From Promicromonospora thailandica (GTDB lineage: Bacteria > Actinomycetota > Actinomycetes > Actinomycetales > Cellulomonadaceae): 64,000 nt of DNA. A program made the position numbers and the translations under genes. The stretch's first letter is position 1; every line of letters begins with the position of its first letter. The stretch covers positions 148,038-212,037 of the forward strand of contig NZ_JAMTCS010000014.1 in assembly GCF_024171955.1 (NCBI RefSeq), in the 5' to 3' direction. A model generated the notes under the pieces. The model saw nothing but the letters and a program-made list of their open reading frames with translations, was not told where the DNA came from and made no database searches. Below, piece by piece: positions 52,690-61,164 of the stretch.

Positions 52690-53739
52690 TCACTGCAGGA
52701 ACGTACGGAGGATCTGCGTCAGCTCACGGGGCCGCTCCTCGGCGATCCAGTGACCGGTGTCCTCCATGACGCGCCCGTCGACGTCGGAGGCGTACTTCTC
52801 CCACTGCTCACCCACGCCGGCGCCCACGGCCTGCTCGCCACCGATCGCGAGGATCGGCATGGGCAGCAGGCCCTCGGCCTGGAACGCCTTGTTCTGCGCG
52901 GCGCTCGTGCCGAGCGAGCGGTAGACCTCCATCCACGCGGTCAGACGTCCGGGCTCGGCCAGGTAGTCGGCGTAGAACTCGTACTCGTCGTCGCTGAACG
53001 CGGAGTCGACGGCGAGCCACTGGGTGACCAGGCCCTCGACGAAGATCTGCTCCTTGCCGCCGATGAGCAGCTCCGGCAGCGGGTCCTCCTGGAAGAAGCC
53101 GAAGTGCCACGCGGACGGGCTGCCGTCGGCGTTCGCCGCCGGCCACTGGAAGAACGAGTCGTCGGGCAGCGGTGCGTCGAGCACCGCCATGCGCTCGACC
53201 TCGTCGGGCCACATCGCCGCGTACGGGTACGCGACCCACAGGCCGACGTCGTGCGCGACGACCTGGATACCGTCGTTCAGGCCGAGCTTGACCAGCAGGG
53301 CGTGCACGTCCTTCGCCATCTGCGCGGTGTCGTAGCCCTTCTTCGGGATGCCGGAGTCGCCGGTCCCGCGCAGGTCGACGGCGATCACCGTGTGGTCCTC
53401 GGCCAGCGGGCCGAGCTGGTGGCTCCACGCGGACGACGTCTGCGGGAAGCCGTGCAGCAGCACGATCGGCGACCCGCTGCCGCCGCGCAGGTAGTGCATC
53501 GTGAAGCCGTTGACGTTGGCGTAGTTCGACGTGTAGCCGGCAGGGATCTCCGGGACGTCCTTCGCGGGCTTGTCCGGCTTCGTCCCGTGCGACCCCGTCG
53601 ACGCGTTCGCCGCGGCGACCGTCCTGGTCGGCTCGGGGGCGTCCGTCCCGGGCGTGGCACCGGACAGGGCCGCGGGCAGCAGCAGGGCTGACGCGGCCAG
53701 GACCGCGACGCCCAGGCCGCGGATCTTGTTGTACGACAT
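52690..53739 (-). CDS. exported alpha/beta hydrolase, epoxide hydrolase-like
   Basis: 349 residues. Signal peptide (IRGLGVAVLAASALLLPAALSG). LLHGFPQTSSAWS oxyanion region, nucleophile Asp in VVAHDVGLWVAYP, catalytic His in DTGHWIAEERP. Such exported members cleave epoxides or related esters outside the cytoplasm. ATG 53739. A fragment of a paralogue lies at 49484. Confidence 0.85.
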   Translation of the reverse strand: MSYNKIRGLGVAVLAASALLLPAALSGATPGTDAPEPTRTVAAANASTGSHGTKPDKPAKDVPEIPAGYTSNYANVNGFTMHYLRGGSGSPIVLLHGFPQTSSAWSHQLGPLAEDHTVIAVDLRGTGDSGIPKKGYDTAQMAKDVHALLVKLGLNDGIQVVAHDVGLWVAYPYAAMWPDEVERMAVLDAPLPDDSFFQWPAANADGSPSAWHFGFFQEDPLPELLIGGKEQIFVEGLVTQWLAVDSAFSDDEYEFYADYLAEPGRLTAWMEVYRSLGTSAAQNKAFQAEGLLPMPILAIGGEQAVGAGVGEQWEKYASDVDGRVMEDTGHWIAEERPRELTQILRTFLQ

Positions 53740-53928
53740 GACTTGCCTCTCTGTGGCCCCCTCGTGGGGGGCCGGACTCGTCGGTGGACAGTTCGCGATG
53801 CCGTACCCGTCATCGCTGGTACCGACGCTACGAACGCCGTCCCCGACGCGGCAGAGCCCCGGTCGGACCGGGGTCTGCCAGGGCCCCCCTCGGGGGCGCG
53901 GGTCACCACACGGCGGCGGCGCGGGGGG

Positions 53929-54624
53929 TCAGCCGACCGTGACGCGCCGGGCGCGCCGCAGGTTGCGGACCAGGTCCTCGCGGCTCTGTCCGTCGATGGC
54001 GTGGCGCCACATCGGGGTGCCCGGAGCGCTGCGCCACGACTCGCTCAGGGGGCTGTTGTCGACGGCGTCGAAACCGAGATCGTCGTACAGGCGGGTCACG
54101 ACGTCCACCGCGTCCGGGTGGTCGCTGGAGACGACCAGTGCCTTTCGGTCGGGCGCACCGGCGGGCCGGGCCAGCCGGACCACGGCGGGGAGCATGTCGC
54201 TGGGGACCCGGATCTCGTAGCGCTCGTGGAACTGGATGTGGGTGAACGCCTTCACGACCTTCGAGGTGGGCAGCTGTTGCTGCCGCAGCTCGTGGATCGT
54301 CGTGCGACCCGAGTCGACCTCCGGGAAGTTCCCGTCGCGCCAGACCATGTAGTTGTTGTTGTCGATCACGACCTTCCCGGCGAGCTCCGCGACGGGCAGC
54401 ACGTCGTCCGGCGCGTAGGGGAAGGCGACGACGGCGATGTCGGCCGCCGCGGCGGCGTCCTGCGCCCAGGCCGCACGCGCGTGCGGGCCGAGCTCGCCGA
54501 CCAGGCTGGTCAGGGTCTCGGGCCGCCGCGAGTTGGCGATCACGACGTCGTAGCCGGCGCCGATCACGACGCGGGCCAACGTGCTCCCGGCCTGGCCGGC
54601 GCCGAGGATGCCGAGGGTGGTCAT
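53929..54624 (-). CDS. NADPH-dependent F420 reductase-like oxidoreductase
   Basis: 231 residues. Rossmann TLGILGAGQAGSTLARVVIGAGYDV (GxGxxG), VVIANSRRPE, VIDNNNYMVWRDGNFP and VVKAFTHIQF, the order of the F420:NADP reductase-like family. ATG 54624. It is 44 nt from the XRE-MmyB gene on the same strand, so the two are probably co-transcribed. Confidence 0.85.
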   Translation of the reverse strand: MTTLGILGAGQAGSTLARVVIGAGYDVVIANSRRPETLTSLVGELGPHARAAWAQDAAAAADIAVVAFPYAPDDVLPVAELAGKVVIDNNNYMVWRDGNFPEVDSGRTTIHELRQQQLPTSKVVKAFTHIQFHERYEIRVPSDMLPAVVRLARPAGAPDRKALVVSSDHPDAVDVVTRLYDDLGFDAVDNSPLSESWRSAPGTPMWRHAIDGQSREDLVRNLRRARRVTVG

Positions 54625-54667
54625 GGTGCGTCTCCTGGGGGTGGGGTCCGGGGTCGGCGGATGCCGG

Positions 54668-55528
54668 TCACGAGCGGGCGCGGGCGACCTTGTCGCGGTC
54701 GGCCCGCGTCGGGAGGGTGGCGGAGGCCAGCAGGCCGAGCTTCTCCGCGTCGGCGGAGCCGGGGTCGGCGTGGAGGACGACGAGCTGCAGGTGCTCGGCG
54801 CCCCCGATGCTCAGCCGTTCGCGGTTGAGCACCAGCTCCCCGACCTGCGGGTGGTCGAACCGGATCAGCGTGCCCCGCTGCCCCCGCACCTCGTGGCGCG
54901 CCCAGAGCTGCCGGAAACGCGGGCTGGCCAGCGAGAGGGACCCGGTGAGCTCGATGAAGCGAGGGTCGTCGACGTCGGTGCCCACCGCCTGCCGCAGGTT
55001 GGCGATGAAGCACTCGGTGAGGTCTTCCCAGTCCGGGTGCAGCGCCTGCTCCGCCTGGTCGAGGAACATGTCCCGCAGCTGGTTGCCACCGACGGCGAGG
55101 TTCGGGGAGAGCGCTTTGGCGAGGTCGTTCGACGCCAGGACGTCGAAGTACCGGCCCTCGACGAACGCGGGCTGCACGAGCGAGGCCAGCAGCGTGAGCA
55201 CGCCGGGGGGCACCGTCTCCTTCGGCTGCGGGGGCCGCCGCCGCACCGGGGCGTCCGCGACCAGCGACAGCAGGTGCGCCCGGTGGTCCTCGTCGAGGTT
55301 CAGCACGCGCGCGATCGACATGAGCACCTGCGCGGAGGGGTGCTGGTCGCGGCCCCGCTCCAGCCGCAGGTAGTAGTCGGCGCTGATCCCGGCGAGCATC
55401 GCCACCTCCTCCCGCCGCAGCCCGGGCACCCGCCGCACGCCCACGGCGGGGATGCCCGCCTGCTGGGGGCTGACCAGCTCGCGCCGCGCGCGCAGGTACA
55501 CGCCGAGGGGGTTCGTCGTCTCGTCCAT
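54668..55528 (-). CDS. XRE regulator with MmyB-like ligand-binding domain
   Basis: 286 residues. HTH GVYLRARRELVSPQQAGIP...PGLRREEVAMLAGISADYYLRLERG; MmyB-like domain with FRQLWARHEVRGQRGTLIRFDHPQVGELVL and LVVLHADPGSADAEKL. ATG 55528. Divergent from the MFS gene at 55697 and followed by the F420-reductase-like gene; both are likely targets. Third member of this family here. Confidence 0.88.
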   Translation of the reverse strand: MDETTNPLGVYLRARRELVSPQQAGIPAVGVRRVPGLRREEVAMLAGISADYYLRLERGRDQHPSAQVLMSIARVLNLDEDHRAHLLSLVADAPVRRRPPQPKETVPPGVLTLLASLVQPAFVEGRYFDVLASNDLAKALSPNLAVGGNQLRDMFLDQAEQALHPDWEDLTECFIANLRQAVGTDVDDPRFIELTGSLSLASPRFRQLWARHEVRGQRGTLIRFDHPQVGELVLNRERLSIGGAEHLQLVVLHADPGSADAEKLGLLASATLPTRADRDKVARARS

Positions 55529-55696
55529 GGAGCCAACGTAAGCGCGCGCGCTGCGTATAGCGGGGGCCCTGTCACACCCCAGGCACGACGGGGCCCTGGC
55601 CGCACCGAGCGGCCCTGCCTAGCGTTCCCGACGGCCCATCCGGGACCGCGCGCCCCGAGGGGGGTGACGCTCGACCACGCGACAAAGGGAAAGCAC

Positions 55697-56881
55697 ATGA
55701 GCAGCACGACCTCGTCGACCGACAGGTCCACCACCGGCAAGCAGGCCTCCTGGGCCGGTGTCGCGTCCTTGGGCGTCGGGATCTTCGCGATCGTCATGTC
55801 CGAGTTCCTGCCCGCGAGCCTGCTGCCCCGCATCGCGGACGACATCGGTGTGTCGGTCGGTGCGGCGGGCCAGGCGGTCACCATGACCGCCGTCGCGGCC
55901 GCGCTGTCGGCCCTGCTGATCGCGGTGGTCCTGCCCCAGGCCGACCGGCGCCGGGTCATGATCGGGCTCACGCTGCTCGCGGTGCTGTCCGACGTGGTCG
56001 TCGCGCTGGCCCCGAACCTGCCCGTGCTCCTGGGGGCCCGGCTCCTGCTGGGCGTCGCGCTCGGCGGGTTCTGGGCGATGGCCACGGCGATGGCAGCGCA
56101 CCTGGTGCACGCCGACCACCTCGGCCGCGCCCTGACGGTCATCAACTCCGGCGTCGCCGTCGCGACCATCGCGGCCGTCCCGCTCGGCGCCTGGCTCGGC
56201 GAGCTCTGGGGGTGGCGCGGGGTCTTCCTCATGGGCGCCGGGGCCGCGACGCTCGCCCTGGTCCTCCAGGCCGCGACCCTGCCCCACGTCGCACCGGGCG
56301 CCGCGACCGGGCTCCGTGCTCTCGGAGCGACCCTGCGGTCCCGCGCGGTCCTCGCCGGCCTGCTGGGGATCCTCCTGATCTTCGGCGGCCACTTCAACGG
56401 GTTCACCTACATCCGGCCCGCCGCGGAGGCCGTCTCCGGCATCGACGCGGGCGGTCTGGCCCTGCTGCTGCTCGTGTTCGGGATCGGCAACGTGCTCGGT
56501 ACGGCGCTCAGCGGTCCGCTGGCCGACCGGGCGCTACGCCTGTCCGTGCTCCTGTTCCCGGCGCTGCTGGCGGCCGGCATGCTGCTGATGCTGCTCACCG
56601 GCGGTGCGCCGGCCGGGCTCTTCGCCGCCGCGGCGCTGTGGGGTTTCGGCTTCGGCGGCGTGCCCACCACGGTGCTGACCTGGGGCGCCAGGACCGAGCC
56701 GACCCGGCTCGAGCAGATCGGCGGGCTCATCGTGACCGTCTGCAACGTCGCGATCGCCGCCGGCGCGGTCGTCGGCGGGCTGCTCGTCGACGGCATCTCG
56801 GCCCAGACCCCGCTGCTCGCCGGTTCCCTCGCGGCGGTCAGCGGTGCCGTGGTGCTCGTGAGCCTGCGGCCCCGCCGCTGA
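55697..56881 (+). CDS. MFS exporter, DHA1 (AraJ/YdhP-like)
   Basis: 394 residues, 12 membrane helices. FAIVMSEFLPASLLPRIADDIGVSVGAAGQAVTMTAVAAALSA is the helix 1-2 signature of the AraJ/arabinose-efflux-like DHA1 group; GLLGILLIFGGHFNGFTYIRP marks helix 7. ATG 55697, with AAAGGGAAAG upstream. Divergent from the XRE-MmyB gene, its likely regulator. Confidence 0.86.
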   Translation: MSSTTSSTDRSTTGKQASWAGVASLGVGIFAIVMSEFLPASLLPRIADDIGVSVGAAGQAVTMTAVAAALSALLIAVVLPQADRRRVMIGLTLLAVLSDVVVALAPNLPVLLGARLLLGVALGGFWAMATAMAAHLVHADHLGRALTVINSGVAVATIAAVPLGAWLGELWGWRGVFLMGAGAATLALVLQAATLPHVAPGAATGLRALGATLRSRAVLAGLLGILLIFGGHFNGFTYIRPAAEAVSGIDAGGLALLLLVFGIGNVLGTALSGPLADRALRLSVLLFPALLAAGMLLMLLTGGAPAGLFAAAALWGFGFGGVPTTVLTWGARTEPTRLEQIGGLIVTVCNVAIAAGAVVGGLLVDGISAQTPLLAGSLAAVSGAVVLVSLRPRR

Positions 56882-56891
56882 CACGCAACGC

Positions 56892-56993
56892 CGGGCCGTC
56901 GATCAGGCAGCGGGGCGTGCGGGTCTCCGCGTCGAACAGGATGTAGAGGCCCTGGATGCGGGCCAGGCCGCGCGCCGCCTGATCGACGGCCCG
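56892..56993. repeat. 17-bp perfect inverted repeat, 68-bp spacer
   Basis: CGGGCCGTCGATCAGGC (56892-56908) and its exact complement (56977-56993), 11 bp past the MFS stop. It may form a long-loop hairpin. The same stretch has a short open frame on the minus strand without a start codon. Between convergent genes, so a terminator function is possible, but the long loop is unusual. Confidence 0.5.
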
Positions 56994-57104
56994 GCTCGGT
57001 GCTCACTCGGCCTCCTCGACGCGGGCAGGTGCGACGACGACAGCGGAAGGGCACCGAAGGGGTGGCCGCCCCGGCTGACCAGCCCGGGCGGCCACCCGGT
57101 CAGG

Positions 57105-58103
57105 TCAGCCGGCGGCGCCCGGCCCGTACACCGTGACCTGGACGCTTCCTCCGACGACCAGGTCCACGCGGGCGCACTCCGCCGCGTCGTCCGGCACCGT
57201 CGTGGTGGGCCAGTGGTGCGAGAGCGACGCGAGGTGCTCGTCGGCGATCGCCCGCATCTGCTCCGCCGTCAGGCACTCGTCGGCAGAGGCCTCGCGGAGC
57301 GCGCCGACGAGCGGGCTGAGCTCCGGGACGGCGTAGACCTCGTCGGGGTCGCCGTCCGCCGCGACCAGCACCTTCCCGGTCTCTTCCGCCGAGAGGCCCG
57401 AGCACGGCCGGTCCGGGGTGTTCGCGTCCACCGACTCGACGGTCCAGCCCCCGAGGCCCAGGCGGTCGAGCTCGGACTGCGCCCAGGCGACGGCCTCGTC
57501 GACGGTGCGGCAGGTGCCGTGCCCCCCGTCGACCTGGTCGCCGAGGCTCTGGCGCAGCTCGAGGACCGCGGCGTCGGCGGCCGGCCCGCTCGCCGGGTCG
57601 ATGGGTTCGATCCAGTCGGGCGCCTGGTCGGCGGGTGCCACGTAGACGTGCCCGTCGTGCTGGAACACGACCGGGTCGGTGACGGGCGGCAGGCCGGCCT
57701 CGGCCAGCATCGTGGTGCAGTCGGCGACCGCGTCGCCCGTGAGCCACGGGCCCGCCGCGTCGACGTGCTGCCCTTCGAGGGCGTCGTCGTTCCAGGTGGT
57801 CATGCAGGTGACGCCTTCGGTGTCCTGGGCGACGAACGCCTGGATCGCCGCGTAGGCGACCCCGCCCCCCGCGAGGACTGTCGCGAGGCCGACGGCGATC
57901 GCGCCCCGCCGGCCGAGCCTTCGGCGGCTGGTCCGCGCCAGCCCTGCCGTCGCCGCGGAGCGTCCGGCCTCGGCGGTGTCGAGCTGGGTCCCGGTCATGA
58001 TGATCTCCTCACGCAGGGTGGCGAACGCCACCGGCTCCACGGCGTCGAGGTCGACCCGGTCGACCGGGTCCGCGGCCTTCAGCCGCTTCATCGGGTCCGT
58101 CAT
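57105..58103 (-). CDS. membrane protein co-encoded with an ECF sigma factor (putative anti-sigma factor)
   Basis: 332 residues. Cytosolic N-terminus (about 1-65, DPMKRLKAADPVDRVDLDAVEPVAFATLREEI), one membrane helix (RGAIAVGLATVLAGGGVAYAAI), and a long exported domain with five or six Cys. The ATG overlaps the sigma gene stop (ATGA). DPVDRVDLD...FATLREEI is an N-terminal opening typical of actinobacterial sigma-linked membrane proteins; no zinc-binding anti-sigma motif is seen. Confidence 0.8.
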   Translation of the reverse strand: MTDPMKRLKAADPVDRVDLDAVEPVAFATLREEIIMTGTQLDTAEAGRSAATAGLARTSRRRLGRRGAIAVGLATVLAGGGVAYAAIQAFVAQDTEGVTCMTTWNDDALEGQHVDAAGPWLTGDAVADCTTMLAEAGLPPVTDPVVFQHDGHVYVAPADQAPDWIEPIDPASGPAADAAVLELRQSLGDQVDGGHGTCRTVDEAVAWAQSELDRLGLGGWTVESVDANTPDRPCSGLSAEETGKVLVAADGDPDEVYAVPELSPLVGALREASADECLTAEQMRAIADEHLASLSHHWPTTTVPDDAAECARVDLVVGGSVQVTVYGPGAAG

Positions 58104-58732
58104 CGTGCCTCCTCGATCCCGTGGTGGGCTCGTGCCCACCTGCCCATGACCTGTCCGTCCGGCCCCGAACGTTTCACGGCCGGCCGGTCGTCGACGGTGG
58201 CCGGCACCGCGGCGACGTCGTCGTCCGGGACGGCGAGCGCGGCGAGTGCTTCGGCGAGCCGACGGCGGGCGCGGTGCAGCCGGACCCGCACCGCGGTGCG
58301 CGAGACGCCCAGGGCCACCGCGATCTCCTCGCGGCCGAGCTCCTCCCACGCCACGAGGCGCAGCAGCTCCTGGTCGTCGTCGGAGAGCCGGGCGAGAGCA
58401 CGTTCGACGTCGCGGTCGGGCTCGGGCGGCGTCTCGACGGCGACGGCGAGCTCGGCCCGCAGCCGGTCCGCGAGCGCGAGGCGGCGCCGGTCACCGCGCC
58501 GCGCGTTGGCGAGCACCCGCCGGGCGACGCCGAACATCCAGGGCCGGGCGTCCGCGCCGGCGGGGACGTCGTCGATCCGGCGCCAGGCGACCAGGAAGCT
58601 CTCGGCGACGACGTCGGCGGCATCCTCGGGCTCGGCCACGCGGCGCACGGCGTAGGCGAGCAGGGCACGGTGGGTGGACTCGAAGAGCGCCGTGAACCGG
58701 GCCTCGGGCGGTGGGGGTGCTGGAGCCGTCAT
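58100..58732 (-). CDS. ECF RNA polymerase sigma factor
   Basis: 210 residues. Region 2 FESTHRALLAYAVRRVAEPEDAADVVAESFLVAWRR; WMFGVARRVLANARR; region 4 LSDDDQELLRLVAWEELGREEIAVALGVSRTAVRVRLHRARRRL. ATG 58732. Co-translated with the membrane protein, a standard sigma/anti-sigma arrangement. Confidence 0.88.
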   Translation of the reverse strand: MTAPAPPPPEARFTALFESTHRALLAYAVRRVAEPEDAADVVAESFLVAWRRIDDVPAGADARPWMFGVARRVLANARRGDRRRLALADRLRAELAVAVETPPEPDRDVERALARLSDDDQELLRLVAWEELGREEIAVALGVSRTAVRVRLHRARRRLAEALAALAVPDDDVAAVPATVDDRPAVKRSGPDGQVMGRWARAHHGIEEAR

Positions 58733-58907
58733 CCTGGACCTCTCGGTGATGGAGCACTGACGAGGGTGTCATGTCCGGATGCGGGGGAGCGTTACAGGGT
58801 TCGCCCGGCGGACATCGGGCGCGACGTCCACCCGTCCCGGGCTGCATCATGGGTTCCAGCGGAGTCACCGGGGACTTCGCGGGCCGGCGAGGAGGCTGGA
58901 GGGGTAC

Positions 58908-59321
58908 ATGAGCTTCGACCTGGCGTTCTGGTATCCGGACGACGCGGACGTCGACCCTGCCGCGGCCTTCGACGTGTACGACCGGGTCGCCGACGGGGAG
59001 CTCGGGGTGGTCCCCGAGCATCCCGCCGTCGCGCGCTTCGCCGAGGAGATGCTCGAGGTGTACCCGGAGACGGACGCCGGATCACCCTGGGCTGCCGCCT
59101 GCTGGGTGACGCCGGAGTCGGTGGTGGTGAGCATCTCCTGGTCGCGGGCGGAGGAGGTGGGCCCGGTGCTGGCGAGCCTCGCCTGGGACCACGGCCTGGT
59201 CACCTACGACCCGCAGGCGCAGGTGCTGCACCTGCCCGTGTCGCGCGTCCGCCCGGGACGTCGGGAACGGGCGACCGTCGAGGTGGCCGACGAGACCGGT
59301 GAGACGAGCGGCGAGGGCTGA
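58908..59321 (+). CDS. conserved hypothetical protein
   Basis: 137 residues. MSFDLAFWYPDD opening, SPWAAACWVTPESVVVSISWSRAEEVGPVLASLAWDHGLVTYDPQ core; these features belong to small conserved cytosolic actinobacterial proteins that share the MSFDL start, function unknown. ATG 58908 after a GGAGG-rich leader. Confidence 0.75.
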   Translation: MSFDLAFWYPDDADVDPAAAFDVYDRVADGELGVVPEHPAVARFAEEMLEVYPETDAGSPWAAACWVTPESVVVSISWSRAEEVGPVLASLAWDHGLVTYDPQAQVLHLPVSRVRPGRRERATVEVADETGETSGEG

Positions 59322-59364
59322 GCTCCGCGCGTCGCGCCCTCGCCCGGCGCCGCGCGGCCGGCGG

Positions 59365-60546
59365 TCACGGCAGGTCCCGGCGGGGCGCGGCGACGACCTC
59401 GTCGATCCAGCCGGTCACGGTCGCCCAGACCGGGTGGCTGGGGTGGACGACGTCGAAGTGCGTGCCGCCCTCGACCTCGACGTAGCGGGCGGTGCCGCCG
59501 TCGGCAATGACCTTGTCGACGTAGCGGCGGCTCCACTCGGCGGGGACTGCCTCGTCCGCGGTGCCGTGGACGGCCAGGACCGGGACTCCGGCGGGAGCGA
59601 GCTCGGTCGGTGACGTCCAGGCGTGGCGGTCGGGTCGTCCGTCCGCGCGAGCGCCGACCAGGAGCGGCACGATCCCCGCCCCGACCAGCCCGGCGACGAC
59701 GGGCCACGCCTCGGGCCGGGCGCTGTCGGGTGCGTCCTTCGGCGGTGCGGCGTCCGGGTCGGCGAGGGCGGAGCCGAAGGCCTCGGCCTCGGCGGCTCGC
59801 AGGTCGAGCGGTGCGCCGAGCGAGACCAGGCCGACCGGCTCGATCCGGGGGTGGCTGCCGGGCGCCTCGGCCGGGAGGGCGGCCCGGTGCGCGGCCCACG
59901 TGGCCAGGTGGCCGCCGGCGGAGTGCCCCAGGAGCACGACGCGCCCGGTGTCCAGTGCGGGGTCGAGGCCGTCGAGGGCGTCGACCGCGGCGGCGACGTC
60001 GAGGAAGGTGCCGGGCCAGCCCCCGCCGGGCTCGCCGATCCGGCGGTACTCGACGTTCCAGACGGCGTACCCGCGGCCCACCAGGTCGTCGACGACGTCG
60101 GTGATCTGCCGGCGGTCCCACATCGCGGCCCAGTAGCCGCCGTGGACCACGACCACGACGGGGAACGGGCCGTCGCCGTCCGGCAGGTAGAGCTCGCCGA
60201 CCTGCGACGGCTCCGGGCCGTAGGCGACCGTCCGCACGGTGCGCGGGCCGTCCGCGCCGTCGTCGTAGCGCAGGCCGCGGTCGGCGGCGGTGACCGCGGC
60301 GATCGTCGCGAAGAACGCGGCGATCTCCGGGCGGTTGGCGCCCTTGGCCCGCGACTCGTCCCAGGCCGCGTCGTCGGTCCACTCGACCAGGTCGAGCCAG
60401 GTGGTCTCGTCGAGGCGGACGAGCCGGGCGGAGACGAACCCGCGCCGGTCGGCGCGGAAGGCGTCCAGCATCGCGGGCCGGGCCGCCAGCATGGCGGGCG
60501 TGCTCTGCGGGGTCACGGTGAAGGTGGTCATCTCGAGGACGGACAT
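59365..60546 (-). CDS. fusion: ABM-like (antibiotic monooxygenase-like) domain + alpha/beta hydrolase
   Basis: 393 residues. The first about 95 form a ferredoxin-like ABM-type domain (MTTFTVTPQSTPAMLAARPAML...RLVRLDETTWLDLVEWTDDAAW...FFATIA). The rest is an esterase: VVVHGGYWAAMWDRR (HGGYW oxyanion), LGHSAGGHLA nucleophile, HGTADEAVP and THFDVVHP. Fusion of the two is unusual. ATG 60546. Two near-identical operators lie just upstream, so expression should be tightly repressed. Confidence 0.82.
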   Translation of the reverse strand: MSVLEMTTFTVTPQSTPAMLAARPAMLDAFRADRRGFVSARLVRLDETTWLDLVEWTDDAAWDESRAKGANRPEIAAFFATIAAVTAADRGLRYDDGADGPRTVRTVAYGPEPSQVGELYLPDGDGPFPVVVVVHGGYWAAMWDRRQITDVVDDLVGRGYAVWNVEYRRIGEPGGGWPGTFLDVAAAVDALDGLDPALDTGRVVLLGHSAGGHLATWAAHRAALPAEAPGSHPRIEPVGLVSLGAPLDLRAAEAEAFGSALADPDAAPPKDAPDSARPEAWPVVAGLVGAGIVPLLVGARADGRPDRHAWTSPTELAPAGVPVLAVHGTADEAVPAEWSRRYVDKVIADGGTARYVEVEGGTHFDVVHPSHPVWATVTGWIDEVVAAPRRDLP

Positions 60547-60579
60547 CGTCAGCTCCTGGGGTTGGGAGATAGCGTCAGG

Positions 60580-60598
60580 TAGTCACTGATCCTGACTA
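60580..60598. promoter_or_regulatory. operator copy 1, TAGTCA-N7-TGACTA
   Basis: Perfect 6-bp arms with a 7-bp spacer, 34 bp upstream of the ABM-hydrolase start codon. Same arm and spacing as the second copy at 60626. Confidence 0.65.
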
Positions 60599-60625
60599 TC
60601 GTGACTCTAGGTCGCGGTCGCCCGA

Positions 60626-60644
60626 TAGTCAACAAAACTGACTG
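60626..60644. promoter_or_regulatory. operator copy 2, TAGTCA-N7-TGACTG
   Basis: Arms match copy 1 with one change, same 7-bp spacer, 46 bp away and 10 bp upstream of the start codon of the plus-strand membrane protein. The pair fits a TetR- or MarR-type dimer site controlling both divergent genes. Confidence 0.65.
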
Positions 60645-60653
60645 TCACTGAAG

Positions 60654-61076
60654 ATGATCAACGCGACACCTACACTCCTCACGTGCACAGCGACGACGGC
60701 GGAGCAGCGGACGCACGCGACGACCTGGTGGATCACCGGGCGGCCGGCGGCCGGCGTGCTCGTCGCACTGCTCGACGTGGTCGCGGCCGTGCTGGTGTTT
60801 TTCATGACCTGGTTCTCCGTGGGGCCGGGCTCCCTGGTCGGCCTCTGGCTCCTGCTCGCCGCGGCCGTCCTCGGCTTCGAACCCGGGATCAGACGGCGTC
60901 TCGCCGTCGTCGGCCTTGTGGTCGTCGGCGCGACCCTGGTGGCCGGCTCCGGGGTCCTCCTGCACGTCCCGGCGCTCGCGGTGCCTGTGGCGCTCGCGCT
61001 GAACGTGGGCGCCGTCGTGTACCTGTCCCGGCTCGCCGCTCGACGGCCGCTGCCTCGCCGACGTAGTAGCGTATGA
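60654..61076 (+). CDS. integral membrane protein
   Basis: 140 residues, about four hydrophobic segments (AAGVLVALLDVVAAVLVFFMTW; LVGLWLLLAAAVLGF; LAVVGLVVVGATLVAGSGVLL; ALAVPVALALNVGAVVYL). ATG 60654 lies inside the operator region. No family recognised. Followed by an MFS exporter after 88 bp, possibly co-regulated. Confidence 0.6.
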   Translation: MINATPTLLTCTATTAEQRTHATTWWITGRPAAGVLVALLDVVAAVLVFFMTWFSVGPGSLVGLWLLLAAAVLGFEPGIRRRLAVVGLVVVGATLVAGSGVLLHVPALAVPVALALNVGAVVYLSRLAARRPLPRRRSSV

Positions 61077-61164
61077 GGCACCGGAAGTAGAAACACGACA
61101 CCATCGTCGTGCGCACACGCGGGTCGCCGAGCCGCCACTTCTCTCTCACCAGAGGAGTGCGCCC

